This document shows, piece by piece, positions 23,562-33,446 of a stretch of DNA of 51,653 nt. Positions within the stretch are counted from its first letter, which is position 1; each line of letters begins with the position of its first letter. The translations under genes and the position numbers were made by a program. Origin of the DNA: an uncultured Prochlorococcus sp. (lineage in GTDB: Bacteria; Cyanobacteriota; Cyanobacteriia; PCC-6307; Cyanobiaceae); NCBI GenBank assembly GCA_902576415.1, contig CACGVZ010000010.1, positions 1 to 51,653 of the forward strand, written 5' to 3'. The notes beneath the pieces are model-generated. The model was not told the origin of the DNA, ran no database searches, and saw only the letters and a program-made list of their open reading frames with translations.

Positions 23562-24877
23562 TTTAATACAAATACTTTATTTTCCTTATTAATTTTTAGG
23601 AATGCATTAAGGTTTGTAGAGTTTGGATTAAATTCACTTATCTGATTATTTCTTTTAATTATATTTACTAGCTCTTTTTCACCAGCTCTATATTGTTTAT
23701 CTTTTCTAGTTCCAATTTCTCTTTGGAGAATAGGGTTTATATTCATTTTTACTTCTATGTCTGGAATAATTCCAGATTTGTTTATATCAGTGCCGTTCGG
23801 AGTTAAATACTTAGCGACTGTAACAGTTAGACCTGAACCATCAACTAGAGTTCTCATAGATTGAACTAGACCTTTACCAAACGTTTTCTTCCCAACTAGT
23901 TTTCCTCTTTTGTTATCTTTTATTGCACCTGAGACTATTTCACTAGCACTAGCAGAGCCCTCATTAACTAAAACAACTAAGGGCTTTTTTGTTAGAGCTT
24001 GACCGTTTCCTTTTTTTGTTTCTTTTAAACCATTTTTACTTACTGTACTTACTATTACTCCTTTGTTAATAAAATGCCTTGAGATATCTATACTTGATTC
24101 TAATAAACCTCCTGGATTGCTTCTCAAATCAAGAACATATCCTGAGACTTTTTTTGTTTCTAAATCCTTAATAGCATCTCTAGTCTCTTTAGATGCATTT
24201 GCATTAAATTGTTTAATCCTTACATAGCCAATTAGTAAGCCGTTTTTAGTTTGATTTACTTTACTTGATACAGATTTAATTTCAATTTTTTCTCTTGATA
24301 AAATTTTAAAAAAGGAATTAGAACCTCTAAGAATTTCAAGCTTTACTTTAGTACCTCTTTGTCCTCTTATTAATTTCACAGCCTCCTCAATATTCATACC
24401 TTCAGTAGAAATATCATCTATAGACAATATTTTATCTCTTGCTTTAATTCCAGCATCAAATGCAGGGGTGCCCTCTATAGGAGAAATAATTATTAAATCA
24501 TCAGATTCTTTATCTTTAACTATTTGGATACCAACTCCAGTTAATTCACCAGAGGTGTCGATTCGCATTTGATTAAATTCCTTAGGTTCTAAAAATCTTG
24601 TATAAGAATCATCTAAATTAGAAAGCATATCTCTAATTGCATCATATGCCTCATTGCTGTCTGAATATGTTTTTGATAAAACTTCTTTTCTTAGATTAAT
24701 CCAATTGGACTTTTGAAATTTACCGCTTGAATCAAGAAAGTCTCTATATACAATTTGCCAAACATGGTCAATTACTTCTTTATGACTATTATTTAAAACT
24801 GTTGCTTCTGCAAAATTATTTAAAAATAGCCCAGAAATGGTTGTCGCAAAAAGAATTATAAATTTTTTTTTAGGCAA
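23558..24877 (-). CDS. ctpA: C-terminal processing protease (S41)
   Basis: 439 aa. An N-terminal hydrophobic signal (FIILFATTISGLFLNNFAEA) directs it to the lumen or periplasm. A PDZ domain (about 110-190; GVGIQIVKD, GTPAFDAGIKARDKILSIDD) is followed by the catalytic core with LRSNPGGLL and the Ser/Lys dyad in NEGSASASEIVSGA and GKKTFGKGLVQ. In cyanobacteria CtpA matures the D1 precursor of photosystem II; paralogues exist, so the exact substrate is inferred. Confidence 0.92.
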   Translation of the reverse strand: MPKKKFIILFATTISGLFLNNFAEATVLNNSHKEVIDHVWQIVYRDFLDSSGKFQKSNWINLRKEVLSKTYSDSNEAYDAIRDMLSNLDDSYTRFLEPKEFNQMRIDTSGELTGVGIQIVKDKESDDLIIISPIEGTPAFDAGIKARDKILSIDDISTEGMNIEEAVKLIRGQRGTKVKLEILRGSNSFFKILSREKIEIKSVSSKVNQTKNGLLIGYVRIKQFNANASKETRDAIKDLETKKVSGYVLDLRSNPGGLLESSIDISRHFINKGVIVSTVSKNGLKETKKGNGQALTKKPLVVLVNEGSASASEIVSGAIKDNKRGKLVGKKTFGKGLVQSMRTLVDGSGLTVTVAKYLTPNGTDINKSGIIPDIEVKMNINPILQREIGTRKDKQYRAGEKELVNIIKRNNQISEFNPNSTNLNAFLKINKENKVFVLN

Positions 24878-24954
24878 TTTTCTTATCTGAAAAGAATTCG
24901 ATATTTTTCATTATAAAAAGGATTTATTTATAATTTCAAAAATTTGACAAATAC

Positions 24955-26172
24955 TTAAGGATCAATCCACTTCCCATCATCCTTAATAAGTTGGATTAAA
25001 GCATTAACCCCTTCATCTTCAGGTACTCTTTTTATCTCTTCTTTCCTTCTATATAAGGCAATAGTTCCTTTGCCTTTCCCAACATAACCATAATCAGCAT
25101 CAGCCATTTCTCCTGGTCCATTTACTATACATCCCATTATTGCTATATCTAAACCAGTCAAATGTGAAGTAGCGTTCCTAACTTTGTCCACAACCTCTTC
25201 TAAATTGAAGAGAGTTCTCCCACAACTAGGGCAACTGATATATTCAACCATCGTTTTTCTTAGCCCTAAAGATTGCAAAATTGAATAGCACACAGGTATT
25301 TCCTTTTCTGGAGCTTCTGTTAAAGAAACCCTGATAGTATCTCCTAATCCCTCTGCTAAAAGCGTTCCAATTCCAGCAGTACTTTTAATCCTTCCATAAT
25401 CACCATCTCCAGCTTCAGTCACTCCTAAATGTAAGGGATAGTTATATCCTTCTGAGTCAAGCCTATCGGCTATCATTCTGTAAGCTGCCATCATGACTGG
25501 AGCCCTGGAAGCTTTCATAGAAATAATTATGTTATGAAAATCAAGCTCATCACAAATTTTGACGAACTCCATCGCAGATTCTGTCATTCCCAATGGCGTA
25601 TCTCCATAAGTAAAAAGCATCCTCTCAGATAGAGAACCATGATTAACTCCAATCCTTAGAGCTTTGTTTTCAGCCTTTAAAACTTCAACTAAAGGCGTAA
25701 ATCTTTTAAGTATTGTTTGTTTTATAGTTTCAAATTCCTCATCTGTATATTCAGTTCTTGTAGGGTCTGCTTTTTCAAACACAAACAATCCAGGATTAAT
25801 TCTTACTTTATCAACATGTTTTGCAACCTCCATTGCAATTTTCATACCATTATGGTGAACATCAGCTACCAAAGGTGTGTTGATATTATTTTCTAATAAT
25901 TTTTCTTTGATATCTCCTACTGCTTTTGCGTGTGCTAAAGAAGGGACCGTTAATCTTACTATTTCACAACCTACATCATGAAGTCTTTTGATAGCCAAGT
26001 AAGCATTTTCGACATCCATCGTATCTTCATTTATCATCGATTGAACTCTTACTGGATAATCACTTCCAATAGCTACATCACCCACCATTACTGTTCTAGT
26101 TATCCTTCTCTCAATATGAGTTGAATATCTTTTGGAGAGACTATTAACCTCTTTTGATTGAGTTAATGACAT
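24955..26172 (-). CDS. ispG: 4-hydroxy-3-methylbut-2-enyl diphosphate synthase
   Basis: MEP-pathway [4Fe-4S] enzyme converting MEcPP to HMBPP, needed for carotenoid, phytol and quinone synthesis. N-terminal [15 protein letters not shown] and [10 protein letters not shown] define the TIM barrel. The cluster domain has [10 protein letters not shown] and [21 protein letters not shown] near the C-terminus. 405 aa, the cyanobacterial length. Upstream UDG is in the same orientation. Confidence 0.97.
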   Translation of the reverse strand: MSLTQSKEVNSLSKRYSTHIERRITRTVMVGDVAIGSDYPVRVQSMINEDTMDVENAYLAIKRLHDVGCEIVRLTVPSLAHAKAVGDIKEKLLENNINTPLVADVHHNGMKIAMEVAKHVDKVRINPGLFVFEKADPTRTEYTDEEFETIKQTILKRFTPLVEVLKAENKALRIGVNHGSLSERMLFTYGDTPLGMTESAMEFVKICDELDFHNIIISMKASRAPVMMAAYRMIADRLDSEGYNYPLHLGVTEAGDGDYGRIKSTAGIGTLLAEGLGDTIRVSLTEAPEKEIPVCYSILQSLGLRKTMVEYISCPSCGRTLFNLEEVVDKVRNATSHLTGLDIAIMGCIVNGPGEMADADYGYVGKGKGTIALYRRKEEIKRVPEDEGVNALIQLIKDDGKWIDP

Positions 26173-26207
26173 TAAAATTCTTAATATTCAAAAAGGATTT
26201 CACTAAA

Positions 26208-26711
26208 TTATACGGCATATAGTTTACCACTTACATTCTCAAGGTCTTTTAAAGTTAGATGGTAAGGTTTATTGACTTCTTTTGAAGGAAATCTCAACAA
26301 ATAAGATGGATGAAAAATTACCATAATTTCTCTCCCATCTTGTTTAATCCATTGACCTCTTAAATTACTTATAGGATCTTTAACTTCTAAAATAGCTCTC
26401 ATAGCAGTAGAACCTGTAAGTAATATAAATTTTGGATCAACTAGCTTTATTTGCTGTAATAACCAAGGTTTATGAATATTAATTTCTCTTGCAGTGGGTT
26501 TTCTATTATTTGGTGGACGACACTTAATTACATTACAAAAATAAACATCCTTCTTATAGTCAATCCCAGCTTGTATCAATAATTCGTTTAATAACTTACC
26601 AGATTTACCTACATAAGGTTTTCCTTCTAAATCTTCCTGTGCTCCAGGTGCCTCACCAATTATTAACAAATCTGCAAACACACTTCCTCTCCCAATTACT
26701 AACCTTTTCAC
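26208..26711 (-). CDS. uracil-DNA glycosylase, family 4-like (167 aa)
   Basis: Removes uracil from DNA. Motif A GEAPGAQEDLEGKPYVG, then FCNVIKCRPPNNRKPTARE and motif B HPSYLLRFPS. GTG start. Typical family 4 enzymes have four cluster Cys. Here the N-terminal CxxC is absent (a stop lies upstream without another start) and the usual C in the ..ACxPyL.. segment is replaced (NIHKPWLL), so the Fe-S cluster is probably lost. In the same orientation as ispG, 35 bp apart. Confidence 0.85.
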   Translation of the reverse strand: MKRLVIGRGSVFADLLIIGEAPGAQEDLEGKPYVGKSGKLLNELLIQAGIDYKKDVYFCNVIKCRPPNNRKPTAREINIHKPWLLQQIKLVDPKFILLTGSTAMRAILEVKDPISNLRGQWIKQDGREIMVIFHPSYLLRFPSKEVNKPYHLTLKDLENVSGKLYAV

Positions 26712-26872
26712 CGAAAATAAAACTTTAAATATTATTATCTTAAGAACTCAAAACATGAAAATAAAATAGATTAAGAAAATGAACTAAATTAAACCATTGT
26801 GTGATACTTTTATTTATTCTTAATTTATGCATTTGTCATTATTAAAAGTTATATTTGAAAAGTCATAAGTCA

Positions 26873-28057
26873 ATGAGTCAAGTTAATTTATCTGATCGGG
26901 CACTTTCAATTGATCCTTCTCTTACATTGCAGATAAGTGCTAAAGCAAATCAATTATCTGCAGAAGGGGTAGATATTTGCAATTTAAGTGCAGGAGAGCC
27001 TGATTTTGATGCCCCAAAAGAAGTTATCGAGGCTACAAGTAAAGCTATATTTGATGGATTTACAAAGTACGGGCCCGCAGCGGGGAATTTAGATCTCCGA
27101 AAAGCAATTGCAAATAAACTTGAAATTCAAAACGATTTAAATTATAAATTTGAAAATGTAATGGTCACAAATGGTGCAAAGCAAGCAATATATAATCTTT
27201 TCCAAGTCTTGTTAAATACTGGAGACGAAGTTATTATTCCTTCTCCATATTGGTTAAGTTATCCCCAGATGGTTAGATTGGCGGGTGGGAAACCAATTTT
27301 TACAAATTCTTCTGCAGAAGATGGATTCAAAATAAACATAAAAGATTTGAAGTCTAAAGTCTCTTCAAAAACTAAATTTATAATTATCAATTCTCCTAAT
27401 AACCCTACTGGAAGAGTTATGTCGAAGGAAGAATTATTACAAATTGCCGATTTAGCCAGAGAAAATCCAAATATCAATATTCTATCTGATGAGATTTACG
27501 AACTAATCCTTAAAAAAGAATTTAAACACTACAGTTTATCTTCATTAGCAAATGACTTAAAAGATAGGATTTTTATAATAAATGGATTTGCAAAAGGATG
27601 GGCTATGACTGGCTGGAGGATAGGTTATTTAGTAGGTCCCAAAGATGTAATCAAAGCATCCTCAGCATTACAAAGTCAAAGTACAAGTAATGTTTGCTCT
27701 TTTGTTCAAAAAGGTGCTTTAGAGGCTTTAAAAATTAATAATGAGTTTTTCTCAATGATAAACAGCCATTATGATCAAAGAAGAAGTCTACTCTATGAAG
27801 GCCTTAAGAATATAAATGGTATTTATATTGAAGAACCTAATGGAGCATTTTACGCATTTCCAAAATTACCTAATTCTTCAATTACTTCTGTAGATTTCTG
27901 CAACAAAGCTCTTCAAGATTATGGATTAGTTATTGTACCCGGAAAAGCTTTTGGGGCTGACGAATGTATAAGAATTTCTTGTGCCGCTTCAGAAATTAAA
28001 ATAAAAGATGGACTACAGAGGCTTGAAAAAGCAATCTCTGAATACTATATAAATTAA
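26873..28057 (+). CDS. aspC: aspartate/aromatic aminotransferase, class I
   Basis: PLP-dependent transaminase of fold type I, subgroup I-gamma. Motifs: LSAGEPDFDAP, NGAKQAIYN, the NSPNNPTGRV block, SDEIYE and the Schiff-base Lys in NGFAKGWAMTGWRIGY. ATG 26873 preferred (MSQVNLSDRALS, 394 aa); a TTG 18 bases upstream is also in frame. The probable role is aspartate/glutamate exchange; the substrate is inferred from the subgroup. Confidence 0.92.
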   Translation: MSQVNLSDRALSIDPSLTLQISAKANQLSAEGVDICNLSAGEPDFDAPKEVIEATSKAIFDGFTKYGPAAGNLDLRKAIANKLEIQNDLNYKFENVMVTNGAKQAIYNLFQVLLNTGDEVIIPSPYWLSYPQMVRLAGGKPIFTNSSAEDGFKINIKDLKSKVSSKTKFIIINSPNNPTGRVMSKEELLQIADLARENPNINILSDEIYELILKKEFKHYSLSSLANDLKDRIFIINGFAKGWAMTGWRIGYLVGPKDVIKASSALQSQSTSNVCSFVQKGALEALKINNEFFSMINSHYDQRRSLLYEGLKNINGIYIEEPNGAFYAFPKLPNSSITSVDFCNKALQDYGLVIVPGKAFGADECIRISCAASEIKIKDGLQRLEKAISEYYIN

Positions 28058-28065
28058 CTTAGTTT

Positions 28066-28959
28066 ATGTTTAATTTAAAGAATTTCCTACTAAGTTCATC
28101 TCTATTATTTTCTGTTTTTTCATCACCTGTATTTTCAAATCCCAAAGTTTTAAAAGTTGGAGCAATACCTGATCAAAACCAAGATGTTTTGGACAAAAGA
28201 TTTAATTTATTTTCAAAAGAACTATCTAAACAACTTGATGTAGAAGTTAAATACATTCCTGTTATTAATTATGTTGCAGCAGTAACTGGATTTAGAACTA
28301 AAGATTTAGATTTAGTTTGGTTTGGAGGTTTATCAGGAGTTCAAGCAAGATTACAAACACCTAATTCAATTGTCATAGCTCAAAGAGATATCGATAAGGA
28401 ATTTAAAAGTGTTTTTATAGTAAACAAAAATTTAGAACTTAACTCAATTTCAAACATTAAAGGACTTAAAAAACTAAAGAATTTAAGATTTACTTTTGGC
28501 TCTGAAAACTCAACTTCTGGAAGATTAATGCCAGAATATTTTTTAAATCAAGCAGGGGTAGAAATTAAACATTTTAAAGGGGAAAAAGCAGGTTTTAGTG
28601 GGAGTCATGATGCCACTATAGCTTTAGTAAATAGTGGGGCATTTGATGCTGGAGCTTTAAATAAACAGGTTTGGGAAAATAATCTTAAAAATAATCCCAA
28701 AAGAACAAGTAATTTAGAATTATTCTGGATCACACCAGAATATGTTGACTATCATTGGGTAGCTCAAGGTGATCTTGAAAATAGATTCGGGGAAGGGTTT
28801 ACAAAAGAACTGAAATCAGTAATTCTAAATTTAGATATAAAGCAAAAATCACATAAACAGATATTAGATATGTTCAATGCAAAAAGATTTATAAAGGCAG
28901 AATCAAAACAATATAAAAATATAGAGGGAATCGGGAGGAAATTAAATAAAATTAGATGA
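28066..28959 (+). CDS. phnD: phosphonate/phosphite-type ABC substrate-binding protein
   Basis: 297 aa. Signal peptide (LLSSSLLFSVFSSPVFS), then the PhnD fold: LKVGAIPDQNQD, YVAAVTGFRTKDLDLVWFGG and SENSTSGRLMP with the ligand-binding Ser/Thr cluster. Captures a phosphorus oxyanion in the periplasm; paralogues prefer phosphite or methylphosphonate. Overlaps phnC by 4 bases (ATGA), showing an operon with phnC and phnE. Confidence 0.93.
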   Translation: MFNLKNFLLSSSLLFSVFSSPVFSNPKVLKVGAIPDQNQDVLDKRFNLFSKELSKQLDVEVKYIPVINYVAAVTGFRTKDLDLVWFGGLSGVQARLQTPNSIVIAQRDIDKEFKSVFIVNKNLELNSISNIKGLKKLKNLRFTFGSENSTSGRLMPEYFLNQAGVEIKHFKGEKAGFSGSHDATIALVNSGAFDAGALNKQVWENNLKNNPKRTSNLELFWITPEYVDYHWVAQGDLENRFGEGFTKELKSVILNLDIKQKSHKQILDMFNAKRFIKAESKQYKNIEGIGRKLNKIR

Positions 28960-29696
28960 TTAATACTGTCTTAGAATTAGAAAATATATCTTATAAATAC
29001 AAAAATGATCTGATCCTAAATAAAATAAATTTAAAAATAAATTCTGGGGAAAAAATTGCACTTTTAGGTAAGAGCGGTTCAGGAAAAACTACACTTATAT
29101 CAGTACTTAATGGCACTATAAAGCCAACTCAAGGTGAGGTTAAATTATTCAATGAAAGTTTCGAGGAATTAGATAGAAAGCAGAAAAGTAAAATAACAAC
29201 TATATGGCAAGATTTAAGATTAATAGAAGATCTCTCTGCAGAACAAAATGTTAATTGTGGACTACTAGCGGAAAACAATTTTTATTTCGCTTTTAAAAAT
29301 TTACTAAATATAAGTTCTTTTAAGAAGGCGCATAAATATATGAAATTATGTAGACTTCATAACTCTATTTACGACAAAAAAATCAGAAAACTATCTGGGG
29401 GACAAAAACAAAGGGTGGCTATAGCTAGATCATTAATTCAACAATCAAATATATTACTTGCAGATGAGCCTTTTAATAATCTAGATCCCAAATTGATAAC
29501 AACAATTAAAAACCTTCTGCTAGAAAGTGTAGATAAAAATAAAACAAAAAAATCCCCAAAGACGGCATTAGTTGCATTACATAGATTAGATTTACTGAAC
29601 GATTTCGATAAAGTTATTGGAATAAGGGATGGTAAAATTTTTTTCAATATCAAAAGAAATAACTTAAAGAAAATTCATTTAGAGAAAATATATTAA
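28956..29696 (+). CDS. phnC: phosphonate ABC transporter ATPase
   Basis: 246-aa ABC ATPase: Walker [11 protein letters not shown] (residues 38-47), signature LSGGQKQRVAIARS, Walker B ILLADEPF, H-loop ALHRLD. Translationally coupled to phnD; phnE follows 4 bases later. Inner-membrane-associated energy subunit of the PhnDCE importer. Confidence 0.95.
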   Translation: MINTVLELENISYKYKNDLILNKINLKINSGEKIALLGKSGSGKTTLISVLNGTIKPTQGEVKLFNESFEELDRKQKSKITTIWQDLRLIEDLSAEQNVNCGLLAENNFYFAFKNLLNISSFKKAHKYMKLCRLHNSIYDKKIRKLSGGQKQRVAIARSLIQQSNILLADEPFNNLDPKLITTIKNLLLESVDKNKTKKSPKTALVALHRLDLLNDFDKVIGIRDGKIFFNIKRNNLKKIHLEKIY

Positions 29697-29700
29697 TTAG

Positions 29701-31203
29701 TTGAACAAATTAAAATTAAACTATACCTCATTATCTTTTCTTCCAATTTTGGTATGCATACCTCTAGGGTATCAATTAATAAACAATATTCATTTTGGAG
29801 GATTTAAATTATTCCAAGAATTCTTAATTTCTGCATTTAATCCCAAGATCGATAATGAAATTATTATTACAGTAATTAAGCGATTAAATGAAACTATTTT
29901 AATTGGTTTTTTTAGTTGGTTGGTAAGTATTATTTTTGGAACAATTTTTGGAATAATCTCCTCAAATATTTTTTATAAAATCTTTAATATTCCAAATTTT
30001 TTCTACCACATAATAAGGTTTTTTCTAACAATAATTAGATCTATACACGAAGTGGTTTGGGGAATACTATTAATGCAAATATATGGAATAAATTTTTCGA
30101 TAGGAATAATAGCTATATGTATACCTTATATTGCTGTAAATTCAAAAGTTTTTGCTGAACAATTAGAAACTATTGACTACAAAAGTTTTGAATCTATAAA
30201 TCAAATAAATGCACCTAAATTTTCTTCTTTACTAACTTTGATATGGTATCCAATAATAAATACATTTAAAAACTTTGGTTTATATCGATTAGAGTGTTCA
30301 ATAAGAAGTACGGTAATTCTAGGACTTTTTGGGATTGGAGGAATAGGTACCAGTATTTTTTTATCTTTCCAAACTTTGAATTTTAGAGAGTTATGGACTT
30401 ATTTATGGTCCTTAGCAATTTTGATAATTCTTTCTGGATTAATATTCAAAAAAATAAAATTTAACACTACAAATAAAATCCTATCTATTTTTTTTATTTC
30501 AGTTTTTTTCATAACAATTTTAATTTCTTTTTCATATTTTCTTTATTTTATTTTTAACAATAATTTTGAAAATTTTAATTCCGCTAGTTCACTATTTAAA
30601 TCAAGCTCAGATTTAGGATTATTTGATTTCTTAAAACTTATATTAGAAACAATAATTTTAAGTCTTTTATCAACAGGAACCGCAATTAGTTTACCTCCAT
30701 TAGTAATAGGAATTTTTAACAACAATACTTCTAAAATTTTTATAAAAATTTTTGCATTTTTATTACGTTTAATACCTACCCCTATAATACTTCTAACTCT
30801 ATTAACTTTTAATAATCCTTCTGTATCTTTAGCAGCTTTAACATTAGGTCTCCACAACGCTGGTATTACTAGCAAATTACTTTTTAAAAATCTAGATAGC
30901 CAAGACAAGAGAAATTATATTGCAATGAAATCTCTAGGAATCTCAAAAAAGACTAGTTGGCTATTAGGTTTATTTTCTCAACAAGCAAAAAGTTACTTAG
31001 CATATTGCGCTTATAGATCTGACATTATTATTAGGGAAACTGCAATTGTTGGGGTTATTGGAAGTGTTGGTCTAGGTTGGCAATTGCAAGAATCACTAAG
31101 TTCCTTCGCATGGCAAGAAGTTACATTAGTTTTGATAGCTTACAGCTCCATCGCAATAGTTGGCGAATTAATAAATGGTAAAATCAAAAATAGTTTAACT
31201 TGA
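29701..31203 (+). CDS. phnE: phosphonate ABC permease, fused double-domain PhnE
   Basis: 500 aa, about twice a standard PhnE (about 260). Two BPD_transp domains are arranged in tandem. The first half has an EAA-like NAPKFSSLLTLIWYP followed by RSTVILGLFGIGGIG; the second has SLGISKKTSWLLGLF then RETAIVGVIGSVGLGWQL. So one polypeptide probably provides the whole membrane channel. TTG start. About a dozen hydrophobic helices. Third gene of phnDCE. Confidence 0.92.
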   Translation: MNKLKLNYTSLSFLPILVCIPLGYQLINNIHFGGFKLFQEFLISAFNPKIDNEIIITVIKRLNETILIGFFSWLVSIIFGTIFGIISSNIFYKIFNIPNFFYHIIRFFLTIIRSIHEVVWGILLMQIYGINFSIGIIAICIPYIAVNSKVFAEQLETIDYKSFESINQINAPKFSSLLTLIWYPIINTFKNFGLYRLECSIRSTVILGLFGIGGIGTSIFLSFQTLNFRELWTYLWSLAILIILSGLIFKKIKFNTTNKILSIFFISVFFITILISFSYFLYFIFNNNFENFNSASSLFKSSSDLGLFDFLKLILETIILSLLSTGTAISLPPLVIGIFNNNTSKIFIKIFAFLLRLIPTPIILLTLLTFNNPSVSLAALTLGLHNAGITSKLLFKNLDSQDKRNYIAMKSLGISKKTSWLLGLFSQQAKSYLAYCAYRSDIIIRETAIVGVIGSVGLGWQLQESLSSFAWQEVTLVLIAYSSIAIVGELINGKIKNSLT

Positions 31204-31252
31204 TTTGTAAGAATAATTTGTTAAATCAAGTAATTATTTTTTTCCGGTTATA

Positions 31253-31897
31253 GTGATTAGTTTACCAAAACAGCTAGTTGTAATTGGAGATAGCTCAGTT
31301 TATGGATGGGGAGATAATGAGGGTGGTGGATGGTGTGAGAGGCTTAGAAAAGATTGGTGCAATAACCACAATGGGCCAGTTATTTATCAACTTGGCGTTA
31401 GGGGAGATGGGATAGAAAAAGTTTCATCTAGATGGGAAAAAGAATGGTCATCTAGAGGAGAAACGAGAAGAAATAAACCCAAAGCAATACTACTAAATGT
31501 AGGTCTTAACGACACAGCAGCAATTGGTCAGAAAAATGGAAGACATCAATTAAATATAGATGGATTTGAATATGGATTAGAAAGGCTAATTAATGAAATG
31601 AACTCTCAAACAAATGTATTTGTTATTGGTCTTACACCAGTTGACGAAAGCAAAATGCCGTTCGCAGGATGTCTATGGTACTCAAATGATTTTTGTAATT
31701 CTTATGAAAGGAGAATGGAGGAAGTATGCCTCAATCAGAATGTCCCATTTCTTCCTACTTTTAGAGAAATGTACTCTGATAAAAGGAGTAAAAATTGGAT
31801 TACGCATGATGGAATTCATCTAAATTCCGAAGGTCATTTCTGGCTTTTCCAAAGACTTAAAAGTTGGGAGATTCTCACAAAATGGAAGGAATCTTAG
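31253..31897 (+). CDS. SGNH/GDSL-family esterase (214 aa)
   Basis: GTG start. Block I VIGDSSVYGWGD holds the nucleophile Ser, LNVGLND is block III (GxND), and THDGIHLNSEGH gives the catalytic Asp-His. Hydrolyses ester or acyl bonds; substrate unknown. No signal peptide, so cytosolic. Downstream of phnE but separated by about 50 bp. Confidence 0.88.
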   Translation: MISLPKQLVVIGDSSVYGWGDNEGGGWCERLRKDWCNNHNGPVIYQLGVRGDGIEKVSSRWEKEWSSRGETRRNKPKAILLNVGLNDTAAIGQKNGRHQLNIDGFEYGLERLINEMNSQTNVFVIGLTPVDESKMPFAGCLWYSNDFCNSYERRMEEVCLNQNVPFLPTFREMYSDKRSKNWITHDGIHLNSEGHFWLFQRLKSWEILTKWKES

Positions 31898-31913
31898 GTC
31901 TTTCCAAATATTA

Positions 31914-32657
31914 TTAATTTAAAAAATATGAATATAAAATAAGAGCAAAGATAGCAAAAACAGAAGAAATACTTGTCTGAATAGCATTTACCAACTCATT
32001 ACTTAATTTATATTTGTTTTGAAATTTAGCACCAATAATACTTTCGGAAAGTGTTGCCAAGAATCCAGAAACTACAACAACTATAAAATGATATTTTGTA
32101 GAAATAATTGATAGACGAAGCATTATAAAAGCCATAAATATTGATCCCAAAACACTAGCTAATGTTCCTTCTATACTTACTCCTCCCTCAGTTCCCCTAT
32201 CCACCTTTTTAAGTGAAGTAATTAAGTATGTGTCTTTACCAAATCTTTTCCCAATTTCGCTACCAAAAGTATCCGCCAACTTTGCAGCAAAACTTGCAGC
32301 AAAACCTACTTTAAACATCACTACATTGGCAGCATTAAATTTGGTCATAATGGCAAGAAATAATCCTGTAGCTGCTGAGCCCCAGACATTCTCAGGACCT
32401 CTCCTCCCGCCTCTTTTTTCAGCAATTCCTTTTGCTTTTTTAAATTTAAAACCTATTTTGGTAACGAGGGATCCAAATAATAAATAAATTACAACTGACA
32501 TCCATCCCTGCCAAGACAAACATCCCCACAAAATTGTACCTAAGATGCCTGCACTTACCCAACCACTTTTCGTCATCAAAGGAATCCTGCAAAATATATA
32601 AATCAAAATAAAATTAATGCAAAAACCTATAAAAAATTGATTTCTAATTAAATCCAT
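31914..32657 (-). CDS. DUF92 / phytyl-phosphate kinase-like membrane protein
   Basis: 247-aa polytopic membrane protein with conserved SGWVSAGILGTILWG, KRGGRRGPENVWGSAATG, FAASFAAKLADTFGSEIG and GTEGGVSIEGTLAS. This is the DUF92/TIGR00297 pattern shared with plant VTE6, which phosphorylates phytyl phosphate in tocopherol and phylloquinone metabolism. The kinase role here is by family analogy. In the same orientation as rsmE upstream (6 bp). Confidence 0.88.
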   Translation of the reverse strand: MDLIRNQFFIGFCINFILIYIFCRIPLMTKSGWVSAGILGTILWGCLSWQGWMSVVIYLLFGSLVTKIGFKFKKAKGIAEKRGGRRGPENVWGSAATGLFLAIMTKFNAANVVMFKVGFAASFAAKLADTFGSEIGKRFGKDTYLITSLKKVDRGTEGGVSIEGTLASVLGSIFMAFIMLRLSIISTKYHFIVVVVSGFLATLSESIIGAKFQNKYKLSNELVNAIQTSISSVFAIFALILYSYFLN

Positions 32658-32663
32658 ATTTAT

Positions 32664-33437
32664 CTAATTCTTTAATTTCAAATCAATTCTCCACTGATTT
32701 AGGATTGATGATGCGTTAATACTAGCCGTCGAAGTTCTTAAGATAGTGTCGGAAAGTTTCACAAAGGTAATGTTATTTTTATTAAAAAAATCAATTTCTT
32801 TAGAGGACCAACCCCCTTCAGGGCCAATTACATTCCAAAATATACCTCCTTTTTTATTTGCAAATTCTTGTTGTTTTCTTAACCATTTATTTAAGTCATA
32901 TGGTGTTTCTTCTCTCGTTATAGAAATTGAAACTCTTTCTTGATTATCTCTACTTTTTAGCCATTTAATAATATCCATACCATTTAAAATAGATGGTTTC
33001 CATAATCTCTCACTTTGCTCAACTGCTTCTTTGATAATTGAATTCCATCTCAAAAGCTTTCTTGAAAAATTTAAATTTTTGTTTACCTGTCTTTCTGAAA
33101 ATAATGGCTGTATATAATCGATTCCTATTTCAGTACACATTTTTAAAACATCCTCAAAACCACTTTTTGGTATAACAACAGCAATTCCTAATAAGTAAAT
33201 TTCTTGTTCTTGAAATAAGTAAGGTTTTTTTAATTTAATTATTTCTAAACAATCATTTTTAACTTTTATAGCTTTCCATAATGAACCCTCTCCATTAGTT
33301 ATAAATATTTCTTTACCATTTTTTATCCTCATTACTTTATTTAAATAATGAGCCTCTTCTTTAGAAAGTTCTAAATTATTGTTCTTAATATTTTCAATTC
33401 TTTCATGGGAAATAATTAATCTTGTTAAGTCTTCCAT
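32664..33437 (-). CDS. rsmE: 16S rRNA m3U1498 methyltransferase
   Basis: SPOUT methyltransferase, 257 aa. The N-terminal PUA-like part has EAHYLNKVMRIKNG. The knot contains CTEIGIDYIQPLFSER, IKEAVEQSERLWKP, GPEGGWSSKEIDFF and SDTILRTSTASI (SAM site). Modifies U1498 of 16S rRNA in the small subunit. Second of a probable DUF3531-rsmE-DUF92 operon. Confidence 0.93.
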   Translation of the reverse strand: MEDLTRLIISHERIENIKNNNLELSKEEAHYLNKVMRIKNGKEIFITNGEGSLWKAIKVKNDCLEIIKLKKPYLFQEQEIYLLGIAVVIPKSGFEDVLKMCTEIGIDYIQPLFSERQVNKNLNFSRKLLRWNSIIKEAVEQSERLWKPSILNGMDIIKWLKSRDNQERVSISITREETPYDLNKWLRKQQEFANKKGGIFWNVIGPEGGWSSKEIDFFNKNNITFVKLSDTILRTSTASINASSILNQWRIDLKLKN

Positions 33438-33446
33438 CTAAAACAC

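Noticed and set aside
30543-30908. 121-aa ORF antisense to phnE
   Set aside because: Shadow of the permease coding sequence.
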